Of a stretch of DNA of 64,000 nucleotides, positions 25,594-35,983 are shown one piece after another. This DNA is from Pagrus major. Taxonomy: Eukaryota > Chordata > Actinopteri > Spariformes > Sparidae. Every line of letters begins with the position of its first letter. Positions within the stretch are counted from its first letter, which is position 1. A program made the position numbers and the translations under genes. The notes beneath the pieces are model-generated. The model was given only the letters and a program-made list of their open reading frames with translations, was not told where the DNA came from and ran no database searches. The DNA lies in the NCBI RefSeq assembly GCF_040436345.1, contig NC_133234.1, positions 12,895,446 through 12,959,445 of the forward strand, given 5' to 3'.

Positions 25594-26993
25594 TTAGGAG
25601 TTGATAGAACGAGATCTGACTGCCTCGTCCTCCTCATCCTGCTCTTCCTCTCCCTGGTTGAGCGGCTCTCTGTCCGAGTCTCTCTCCGCCTGCTCTGACC
25701 TCTTGGTCGTCTTGTTCAGGGTCCCGCCCTGCAGAAAAACAAACATTAACTTAACATCCTGTAGGGGCAGCATATATAATTTATAAAACAGTACACAAGC
25801 TGTGTGTAGGGTGTCTGACCTGTCTGTGGTCGACAACATTGAGAATCACCGAGGTGACGATGCAGCCGATGGTGTTGGCCAACATGAAGATCATCATCCT
25901 CTGCCAACGCCACAACGGAATCTTAGTTTCACTTAAACAGGAAATGGAGAAAACATTATGGGTCAGTCAAGATCTAACATACAGCATGTAGCATCTGCAA
26001 TGACTCCCTGTTCTGAAGTACTTCCTACCTAGACTTGGTGCCCAAAATCTGTCCGACAACCAGATTGGACACCCCGATTCCCACCATCTGTATGGAGGTG
26101 GCAAGACCCATGGCTGTTCCAAGAGTCGCCTGAGGTACGACGAGGGGGATAGACGGCCACATGCTCGACTGGAAGACAGCACAGAGGGTTTAAATCAAGA
26201 AGCATGCTTTTCCTAAATATGAGTCACAGACTCATCTATTCGCATCTGCTTAAGTTTAGAAAAAATAGGACAAATATCAATTATAAACAAAGACAAAAAA
26301 ACACCTCATGACATCTGTCTGAGAGAGAGTATGTGTCAAAAATTTTACTGGATCTAAACTCACAGCAGCAAAGGAGTAGGTGACTCCCAGCCATATGGTG
26401 GAGACGAGAGGAGGGACAAAAGTGAAGGCCAGGAGTCCAAACACAGGGAGCGTGAGGACGGCACAGGCCACTGCGAAAATGCCCCGCAGGCCCACATAAT
26501 CCTGAAACAAACACAAGAGACATCACATGTTACACAAACTTAACTACTTATTTTATTTTGATTCATACAGCAGGTTCAGAAACAGATTTAGGTTACAGAT
26601 ACTCACTATGAGAATGCCCACGCTGGCTGAGAGGACCAGCGAGCTGTCATAAACCGCCCCGGCGATATAGGCTGCCTCCTTCTGACTGTAGCCGCTGTAC
26701 TTATCCTGAATGAACTTACTGGACAGGAAACAAACAGAAACATGTAAAAAATAAATGCTTCTTTTGTGTTTATGCACTATGATCAAATCAATACAGTTGT
26801 TTTATGATATTTGTCAGTTTTTTGGCTAAAGGGGTTCATCTAACGTCATTTTTATCCTAAGAAATACGCATGTTCTGGGTATTGTCAGCCGTACCTGGCA
26901 TCAGCGATGAACGGGAAGATACCGTTGTAGAAGAACATAATGGTGAGAACCAGCAGCCAGTATCTTAGCGACAGGAGCTTCACATCCTGAATC

Positions 26994-27077
<84 letters not shown>

Positions 27078-30000
27078 AGAAAGAGAGAAAACAATAATTT
27101 AGTCCACACAATCACTGCCAAACAAAGAAGTTATTGACCATGTGACAGAAAAAACTGAGGTCAGATTCTGTTCGTACCACTTTGCGAGACTCCTCTTGGA
27201 TGGCGCCATCAAGCCCCAGCTGCCTCATCCCAACCTTGTCCAGGGTGCTGACTATGATGGCGGATGTAAAGCCCAGCACGCACAATAGTGCACCTAGAAA
27301 ACAGATCATCATGTGCCATGTGGCATGAAGGAAAAACACTCTTAAATAAATACATTTTTAAACCCAGGTCCAATGTTTTGCATATTTAAACCACAACTTT
27401 TACCACAAGAGTAAGTTGACCCAAAATGCTTGTTTTTCCTTTTTTGTTTTGCTATGTCGCTCTTCCAAAATCCACCAGATTCCATTTACAGAAACAGAAA
27501 TTCTATCATTATTAAACACACTCAGTTAAATTGGAGAAAAGCAGAATAAAATTCACCGTTCCAACAATCACCAACTCTGGTTTGTTCAGAATAAGCACCA
27601 CATTAGTCATGAAAATACCCTGAGAGGAGCAAGAGGGAGGGCGAACATAGAGAAGCAGTGGGGGAAAACGGTACATAGAGACAGAATATTTTCACATGTA
27701 ACTGTGAACGACCAAATCAGGGTTGCTGGTTGTTGGAACAGTGGAAAGACGCAACATGAAGGCTTTTTCTGAGTTTTATTTTGTTTTTTTTCAAGTTTGC
27801 ATTAAGTGTCTTTCACCATTCTAAAAGTACTTATTTTGTAAATAGAATCTGGTGGATTTGGTGAAAGTGTTATATCTTCTACCCGTGTCGGAATCCTTTT
27901 AATAATGTTGCCAGACACAATGAGAACTTGTAATTGACAAAAACAAGCACTTTTAGAAGTCTTACTTTCAAGTTGCCCAAAAGGAAAACATTGCAGCCAC
28001 TGAGCTGAGGCTTATCTAGTAGACTGATTCAAAATGCTGTGTAGCCATTAGCAATTTACACCTAACTAACTAACTAACTAACACTTCTGAAACCCCCCTT
28101 TAAACTTCTTTTTAGAAAATGTTGTCATTATTCAGTCATGGAATACACCTACCACCCCAAAGTGTCCACTGCATGCCATATTTTTCCTCAAACTTCTGGG
28201 TGAGGAAGAAGTTCAGGACTGAACCCAGGCGAGAGAAAGCCAGGGTCAGACCGAAAGCCAAGGCCAGCTCCTTCCCTTTGAACCAGAAGGCTGTGATGCG
28301 GTTCTGAACAACTAATAAGTACACACAAAGAGAGAGCGGCTTAGGTACATTCCTCTGGGTTCACTCTGCAAAAAGTTTATGTGTATTACTTCCGTTAGGT
28401 GGCCTTACTGGTCAGAGATCCATTGCCTGATCCGAACAGTAGTCGGCCTGTGAGCATCAGTGGCAGCAGATAAGGAGTCCCTTTGAAGTGGGAGCCCAGC
28501 GCGAACAGCGACGAGCCCAGAACACACAGGAAGGAGAAGAGAAATACTCCAACTGCAGAGAGGGGGAGAGAAGAATCAATTCACCATGAGCTCCCATAAG
28601 TCAGCTGTTTGTTTAAGCACATTTGCAGATAAGATACACTTACAGCGGTTTCCTAATTTGTCAATCAGGAACCCAGCCATGATCACCACCACTGCATTCC
28701 TGTTGAGAAAAGAGCCCCAACTGTATCTGTTTTCTGATGAAGACATATGTCTTTATTACAGTAGAGTCACTGTGTGTGTGTGTTCTTACGTCCAAGCATA
28801 GATGGCATAAAGAAGATTGTACTGCTGAGGGCTCATCCCCAGTCCCTCCACACAGTCCACTGTCCCATTGATCACGGTTGCATTGGGACATGTCAGGTTC
28901 TGTCAGATGAGGAGGGAGGGGGGGTCACAAACATTGGAATTGGGACCTCAAACTACAATGATCATACTGAGGTAATACGGAGGAATCATTCAATACTGAT
29001 AACATATTTAAGCTTAGGTCCGCTCTCCTGCTCCCGCTTACTCACCCCTTGGAACTGATCCTGCAGAACACTGGGGATGTCGAAGCAGAAGTAGGAGCCA
29101 AACGTCAGCAGGCAGTTGAAGAAGAGCACCAAGAAGCGGTAATACGCTGTAAAAATAACAAAGAATGGATCACGAGCTTCCTAACTTCACTATGAAAGTG
29201 AGTCTAAAGCATGGACAGGAAGAGATACCAACACCACTGAACACTTCAGTGTTTTACATACAGCAATAGCAGCATTGGTTTATAGTTATGGTGACTTGCA
29301 TTTAATATCTAGGGGAATATACTCAGATCTTTTATTTACGTAAAAGTAGTTATACTACAGGACAGAATAGATATATCATTACCAGTAGTACAAGTCCTGC
29401 ATTAATTAAAAGTAAAAGTATTGGCATCAAAGTATACTTGAAGAAGCAAAGGTAAAAGTACCCATTTCCAAATAAAGTGTATTATATCACTGGAATAAGT
29501 GATGCATTCATGTGTAAGCAACAAACACTACTTGCAGCTGGTAAAGTGGGCTAACTTCAACTGTTGTATTTAATGCTGAGTAGCTCCAATATAATACATC
29601 ATAATCTAATCAGTTGACTCACATTTTGTATAAATTGAATCTGGATCTGCAAAATAACTAGAAACTGATGTTGTCAAGTAAATGTATTGGAGTAAAAAGT
29701 GGGACTTATTACACTTATTGAACTCTGTCAGCTGATGTACCCCATGACATCTCCTTTATCTGTGTGAATAGGTGCTTCATGTGTACCTCACTGGGAAAAC
29801 AGACTGTTGTGAGACAGAATTAGCTCAGTGGTGGTAAATGATTTAGTGAATGAGGTATTATTTCATAATATATTCATGAGATGGCAAACTATTACTGCTA
29901 ACCTCAACGTTTTGGTCACTTCCCGTTCAGTCACATGAGCTCTTAACGACACTTGAAGTTTAAAACGCTGAGTTGTTCAGTTCAGTGACCCAGTTTTTCA

Positions 30001-30113
30001 CGGGGGGGGAGAGTTTCGACATACAGGTCTGGCTAGCTAAAGCTAAATTTGAAGTCATTTTTTTGGGAAATAAAACTATATTCAGACGTACCTTTCTCCG
30101 CTGGCTGCGTCAT
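25594..30113 (-). CDS. mfsd1l: MFSD1-like major facilitator transporter, 13 exons, 481 aa
   Basis: Coding exons (minus strand, 5' to 3'): 30092-30113, 29046-29146, 28790-28899, 28644-28699, 28409-28552, 28153-28311, 27178-27293, 26895-26995, 26607-26718, 26364-26501, 26029-26168, 25820-25931, 25594-25728; all GT-AG, all phases consistent. The protein reads MTQPAEKAYYRFLVLFF and has about 12 hydrophobic segments. Family signatures shared with MFSD1 are YRFLVL...GSYFC, WFKGKELALAFGL followed by SRLGSVLN, and a tail starting RQGGTLN. MFSD1 is a lysosomal uniporter for small peptides held by GLMP; the same role here is inference. The first luminal loop has three N-glycosylation sequons (residues 42, 47, 52). 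The C-tail is strongly acidic. The start is supported by an in-frame TAG upstream. The symbol is provisional: MFSD1 family is firm, paralogue naming is not. Confidence 0.9.
26996..27074. repeat. (CA)n microsatellite abutting an acceptor in the MFSD1-like gene
   Basis: About 38 CA units on the plus strand, UG repeats in the transcript. They run straight into the acceptor TGTAG of exon 26895-26995 with no separate pyrimidine tract. Confidence 0.95.
27420..27956. mobile_element. Inverted-repeat element in MFSD1-like intron 6
   Basis: Outer inverted blocks AAAATGCTTGTTTTT (27424) and AAAAACAAGCACTTTT (27939), and inner blocks CCACCAGATTCCATTTAC (27472) and GTAAATAGAATCTGGTGG (27838), are nested symmetrically. 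This marks a ~540 bp non-autonomous DNA transposon. It contains a pseudo-exon (27557-27619) that I rejected as coding. Confidence 0.7.
29147..30091 (-). other. MFSD1-like intron 1, with family E repeat
   Basis: A 945 bp first intron. Positions 29320-29720 carry AAAAGTA/AAGTATT-rich sequence like that at 11480-12110 and 31170-31700, probably a degraded dispersed element. No other exon seen. Confidence 0.55.
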
Positions 30114-30403
30114 AGTGAGCGAAAACGACAGTGGCTATAAAAGACAGCTTCTAAATCACATCCTTCAGTGTTGTTTATATGTAAAGGCTAGTGTTGCAGA
30201 GCTAGCAGGCTGTGTTGCGGTCCGCTACAACTCTGCTGCTGCTGCGGTCCGCACACCGCAGATCTTTAAACTACATGGATAGATGTAGTGTTGCGTGATG
30301 ACGTAGAGGATGGTTTGGAAATCTGCGCTCGCAGCGTCACTGCAGCCGCCCCTGACTACTTTTTTTAAAATCCGAAAACTTTATTGAGGAACAATTCTGA
30401 ATC

Positions 30404-30461
30404 TTTATTATATTATATTATATTATATTATATTATATTATATTATATTATATTATATTAT
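30404..30461. repeat. (TATTA)n pentanucleotide repeat
   Basis: About eleven tandem TATTA units, uninterrupted, in the intergenic region. Confidence 0.95.
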
Positions 30462-31496
30462 AAACATTAAAGAAAAAGTAAAATTAGAATAAAAGAAAAT
30501 ATTTTTTATGAATGTAACTGTAACGCTATTTTCTTTTTTGTTTTTATGTAATTTTTAAAGAGAGAAAAAGAAGCCTGAAGTGAAAATTTAAATTTCATTG
30601 GTCTTTCAAAACATATTTGTGAACTTGAATAAACTTTTTAAATATTCAAATTAACATATGTAAATATAAATTATATAATATAAAACATATACATATAGAT
30701 TTAAATTATGCAAGTATGTTATGTATTTCTGTCATTAATGTGTCTGACTAGCATTTTTAAACTACATTACATTTAAAAAGGGGTCTCAAGTCTATTGAAA
30801 CCCTCCAAGAGAAACAACAAAACATCAACCAAAAGCATTAAAGTGGCTATTATAGGACACTGCATTGGTTAATTGAATATATGCATGTTCACATTTTTCA
30901 GATTAAAATATTTTATTTTATTTATAGGTTAGTCTTTAAATGTGTTTTTATATGCTCCCAAATGACACAAAGTACAGCAGCTTCTTTAGATTTAGGATTT
31001 TTAAATCCCATCCCACTCATTGAGTGTTTTATCAGTGTGTCCTTAGATTTAATGCCACAAAACCACGTCATGTGTCGGCCACAGACTGTGGTGTCCATAG
31101 TCCACCTGGTGACAGCTGCTGAGTCTTACTCTACCATCTGCTGATCTAATTAACAGCGGAAGGAGTTCTCACAAATACTCTTATTTAGAAAGGTAGCAAT
31201 AACACTCTGTACAAATACTCAATTACAAGTAAAAGCCCTGCATTTAAAATCTTACTTACTAAGTACTTACTACTTACTAAGTAGAAAAGTATTTGCATTA
31301 GAATAGTACCAACATACTCATCATGCAGGAGGACTAATTCCATGATAATAATAATAATAAATAATGTGGTTGTTATATTGTATCACTGTTTTAGAATTAG
31401 TGATGCATTCATGTGTAAGTCTCCAAAATTGCAGCTTTGAAAGGTTGAACTATTTTTGATTAGCCTACTTTATATATAGCTGGGTAGCTTGATAAC

Positions 31497-31576
31497 TACT
31501 ACTACTACTACTACTACTAGTAGTACTACTACTACTACTAATAATAATAATAATAATAATAATGATAATAATAATA
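31497..31576. repeat. Compound (ACT)n / (AAT)n repeat
   Basis: A run of ACT units, a short inverted AGTAGT patch, then AAT units with one GAT interruption. Confidence 0.9.
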
Positions 31577-31981
31577 TAATGCAAGATCTATTAGTTGATT
31601 TATATTTCGTATTAATGATCTTAATCTGCATAGTAACTACTACATAATGTTGTTAAATAAAGCAAAGTACAAATACCTCAAAATTGTGAGCCCACGTAAT
31701 ACTTAGTACAGTCAGTAATTGAGTAAAATGACCCAGCTAAAAAAATAAAGACATCTAATCTACTCTTTAGTAGTGTTTATTCGTAAAAAGTCTGTTTTCA
31801 TTGTAAGGGGCAAAGGTAGAACATATGTAGCGCGTTTTTTTAGTTTTTGTCCCTCAGCGGACACCGTCGTTGTGATCAAAACACAGCTGTTCCTCTCTGA
31901 ATGTTTGTTAGAGCCATGTGTTGTGTGTGTGATGTGTTCAAGGAGTTTTGGAGGGTTTTGTTTATATCCTAAACTAATGAA

Positions 31982-34577
31982 ATGTCCGTGCTGCGCAGAG
32001 CTACAACATGGGAAGTGTCTGATTCTGAGGAAAGCGACTCTGAGACCAAACCCAGCAGCAGTCAGATAGCAACAAACAGCACAGATTTAACAGAGGACCA
32101 GAGCTCAGAGGACAAGTGCAAAACCACCCCATCGTCTGCAACAAAGAGGGAGTCTGGTCAAACTTCTGCTTTGTCTCCTCCGAGGCCAGCTGGACGTGGC
32201 ACACCGAGTCCCGCAAGAAAACGCCGCACCAAGGAGGAGATCGAGGCGGACAGACAGACAGCCAGGGAGAGGAAGGAGGAGAGGGAGAGACAGAGAGCCG
32301 CCAGAGCCCGGGAGAAGGAGGAGAGGAGACGGGAGCAGCAGAGGAGGAGAGAGGCTGCGGAGAACCTCAAGAGTCTCCGGCCGGAGAACTGCCTCAAGAG
32401 TCTGACTGTCTGCGTAGACCCAGGTGCTGCCTTCACGGGCCGTCGGAAATGTGCATTCCATCGATTATAAAATAACATTTTAAGAAATATTAACACAGCT
32501 TGTATGTTATGAAACTTGTTGGAAGTCAGGCAATTTTTTTTTATGTATATTAGATATATTGAAAGACCATTGAAAGGTATCATCTGACCAGGTTATGACC
32601 TCCACAACTAGGACAATAGTCTGAAAAGAAGCCTAAAGTTTGTTCATCCATAAGCACATGTGTGTTTTTCTCCAGCTCTTCTCCAACAGGATGGCTCAGA
32701 CATCTTGCTGGACACCCTGGCTGCCTTTGAGTGGAGGTTTAGCATTCAGAGCCAGCAGCTCCCACACAGCATCACCTGGACCAGAGACTTACCTCAGGTA
32801 GGCACCTTATGCTTCTTGTAACATCATTTCTATGCATATTGCTCCTACATCTGCTGCACATCTGGTGGGTGCACAGCTTGTAATCATCATCATCATCATC
32901 AACATCTGCATGTTTTCTTTACTGTTTTGTATTTAGCAGGGAGATGACGGAAAGAGCTCTATGGAGGAGGAACAAGTGGTTCTGGTGCTGGATCTGACTG
33001 ACCTCATGGACCTGGTGGTCTCTGTGAAGAAAGTAAGCATTACATTGTAAAGAAAAAAAAAATTGCTAAGATGGCAGCCGAATTGATGGTCACTTTGTTG
33101 TTTTTTTGTTGCCGCTACAGATGCTAGACAGTGAAGAAGAGGAGAGAGGGGTCGGGTCCTTCCTCAGTCCTCTGTTGGAGTGTCTCAACAGGGATGCAAA
33201 GAAGGTGGTCACACTCATAGTGACAGACTCTCAGCCAGATTACAGGTACGTGTGTGTGTCTGTAGCTTCTGATGGACACTTAATAGCCTGGTTACTTTCT
33301 TAATTAATAACTTGATTAATCTCAAGTGAGATAAAACACTAATTCTGGCGTGACATATGAGTTTACTTGCCAACAGGACCAATGCGCGTGGTGTGTATTT
33401 ACTAGATAGAACACTAGCGTCCAAACTGGGGATGGAGCATCTGGACATCGAGGAGGTCAGGTTACTACATTTTTCTTAAACACTGCAAATATTCGACATC
33501 AACACGTTCGTGTACACTTTATTGTAAATGAGCTGAGTTTTAACTTTTCAAGCCAGAAGATGAGTCGTTGTTTCTTCATCTCCTTTCCTCTCCAGGTTCT
33601 TGTGCACCTACAGCTCTGCAAGAACATCTCACTGATCCTCCTGGATGGCTGGCAGGAGGTCACCGACCATGTGTGCGCTGTCACAAAGGCCTTATCAAAG
33701 CGCCCTTTCAAGTGAGCAGCCACTTTAATCCATAGTAAAATAACCATCAGCTGTTAACTGTCTATTTTCCATTAAAGTTAATATAGTTCACTAATTAAAA
33801 AACTACTCATACTGTAGAGCAGTCAGAGAAATTGATATAATGTCTTTAATACTATCATGTTAATATCTGACTAATCTTCCCTCACTTATAGAATATAATG
33901 AGATAAAACTTTATTGAACTCACACCAGGGAAATTCACTTGTTATGGCAGCTAGAGAGTCAGAAGCAGCAAGAAAATAAATATGCAGCAAGATAAAAACA
34001 ATATACACAAAAATATATAGATTATATACACAGTATACACATTTTCACATATACAGATATCCTTCCATGTTCCATATCCTTTCAGACTGTTGACGGAGCG
34101 AGCAGAGCTGCCCTTCTGTGTAGACGGTTCGTGGGCCAGCGGGGCTCGGGTGGAGAGGGACGGCTCGGGGCTGATCCAGGTCTGGAGCAGGCAGATCCAG
34201 CAGCTGAACAGAATCAGCCCCGCCGTGGCCTCCGCTGTGACCGCTGCCTACCCGTCTCCTCAGCTGCTGCTGCAGGTACACCAACACCAGCAGGGGTGGT
34301 GGCCTGGATCCCCACTTTGACCACTCGCTGTATGCAACTGTGGCTTTTCAGTGCTTTGAAAACACATCTTTAAACTTGTTTTTTTTTTTGTTTCTTTGGC
34401 TTTGTGACAATATGTTTTTAGGCATACCAGAGCTTGGGGTCAGAGGAGGAGAGGAAGGGTCTCCTGGCTGGTCTTGTAGTGAAGAGTGGAGGTAAAGAGA
34501 GGCGAATAGGACCGGAGATATCAGCCAGAGTTTACCGCTGCCTCACTGCCCAGAACGGCCAGCTGGTCCTGGACTAA
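31982..34577 (+). CDS. eme2: EME2, non-catalytic partner of MUS81 endonuclease, 8 exons, 440 aa
   Basis: EME2 pairs with MUS81 to cut replication forks, flaps and recombination intermediates in the nucleus. Coding exons: 31982-32423, 32676-32797, 32940-33032, 33121-33245, 33377-33455, 33596-33711, 34086-34275, 34422-34577; phases agree throughout. The N-terminus carries the EME signature [13 protein letters not shown]. Next comes a highly charged Arg/Glu/Lys region, residues ~75-130, likely helical. The inactive XPF-type nuclease fold follows (residues ~135-320), with [15 protein letters not shown]. The C-terminal helix-hairpin-helix part contains [20 protein letters not shown]. No ERKxxxD catalytic motif is seen, as expected of EME subunits. 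EME1 is the alternative, but the sequence and the spsb3-nubp2 neighbourhood favour EME2. Human EME2 is 379 aa; the extra length is mainly the charged N-terminal region. Exon 3 has a tandem TTTAGCAG acceptor. Confidence 0.93.
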
Positions 34578-35715
34578 TTCATCCACTTGAGAACGAGAAG
34601 GATGGACGTCAGCGTGGATAAATCTGGTTTCTAATTACACTCGTGACCACTTGGCTGCTAATGTATTAATGTTGATGTTTATAAGCTAAGAATAGATCTT
34701 AGATATCAAGTTTGCCTCCCAAGAAAGCACTATTAGTACTCCTGTGAACTACAGCGAATAGAATATATTAATTATATGATATGTATTTGTATATTTTGAA
34801 ACAATATTCTGTTTATGCATAAATGCAGCATGCACTGTTAGGACTGCTTTCTGTATATAAAAATGAGCTGCAGCAGAACTTTTCATCTTTTTCTTTTATT
34901 TTAGAGAATTTCCAGAGTAAGAAAGCATAACTCTTAATAGAAAAGACAAATCCTCTTGTAAGCAAGAAGACAACCGCTGTTGATATTCAAGCCATGCTGA
35001 TTACAAAACACACATTTTACTGTACAAAAAGACAATTCCACAGTATCAAAAAGCAACTCCTGTCCCCCTGGAGTCAGTCCCTGAGAACAACTGTATACAC
35101 AAGATTTCCAGTGTATTTTTTTTTTTTTCTGTCAAAGCCAAATCTGGCAAACATTAGGCCCTCCAAAGACAGTGACTGACATATTTGTTTTTTAAAAAAT
35201 GAAACAGAAAAAGCAGAGCAGTACAAATGGCTCTTGTTAGCCACATAATAGAAGTTGGCTAAAATGAGAATAAATGACCCACGTCGCCAAACACACGACT
35301 TTATTAAAGGTTTCACTAACTACACACTCACTCTCGTCTCCCATTCATGGACAAAACTGTTTTATATGAAAGATTAGGGCCACTGAAAAAAAAAAATTGA
35401 GCTCTGTTTTTTTTTCCAAAATGTTTTCTCAGAATTCTGACTTGCATGACCTTTCTGAGAATAAAATTTGAATCAGAATTCTGAGAAAAAAAAAGTCAGA
35501 CCTAAATTTTTATTTGTTTTAACACTGGCTTAACCCTCCTCTGTAGTTTTAAATACCATATATTTGCTAAATAAAAAAGAAGCGATCCACTTAAAATGTT
35601 GAATAAGAAATATTGGCTAAATGATGAGATTGCTCTTGTCTCCAGCAGGAGATTTGGATGGCAGTGGTAGAATATCTGTGTGCCAAACACTCACAAATAC
35701 ATTCTGACTGCTGAG
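34578..35715. other. Convergent 3' regions of eme2 and spsb3
   Basis: eme2 and spsb3 converge here, with 1.1 kb between stop codons. AATAAA on the plus strand at 35269-35274 is a possible eme2 signal. TTTATT at 35300-35305 and 35509-35514 are possible signals for spsb3. If the distal ones are used, the two mRNAs overlap tail to tail. No gene seen. Confidence 0.4.
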
Positions 35716-35914
35716 TCATGTCCAGCGGCATCTTTTGCATTGGTGATCCTCTGGCTCGGAGCAGCAGCTGTCGTAGTCGCTGCTGGGGGGAGTCGGAGGG
35801 CAGTGGCAAGTGCATGGTGACATTTGACAGGAGCACTGGTACGAGACCGTGTCAGGAAGTGGACTGGTGCATGGGCTCGGGGAGGCGCAGGCACTCAGAG
35901 TGGACACCGGGCTT

Positions 35915-35983
<69 letters not shown>

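Larger units (their letters stand above)
30114..31981. other. Divergent intergenic region between the MFSD1-like gene and eme2
   Basis: The two genes point away from each other over 1.87 kb. Positions 30114-30350 are GC-rich with CpGs and a partial duplication (GTTGCGGTCCGCT and GCTGCGGTCCGCA), consistent with the MFSD1-like promoter and 5' UTR. The middle is AT-rich with a pentanucleotide repeat (30404-30461), family E sequence (31170-31700) and a trinucleotide tract (31497-31576). The eme2 side has little GC enrichment. With the AT-rich insert between them, a shared bidirectional promoter is unlikely. Confidence 0.6.

Noticed and set aside
27557-27619. Exon-like 63 bp block on the minus strand (acceptor CTCTCAG, donor GTGAAT) in MFSD1-like intron 6, open in one phase as GIFMTNVVLILNKPELVIVGT-type sequence.
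   Set aside because: In the phase required by the neighbouring exons it contains a stop. The flanking exons already join seamlessly and match MFSD1 without it, and it lies inside the inverted-repeat element at 27420-27956.
30137-30144. TATAAAAG on the plus strand near the MFSD1-like start.
   Set aside because: It faces the wrong way for the minus-strand gene and is followed by no plus-strand gene for 1.8 kb; probably chance.
32105-32583. Minus-strand open frames of 118 and 141 residues opposite eme2 exon 1.
   Set aside because: Antisense of a purine-rich coding exon; Leu/Ser-rich composition with no family resemblance.
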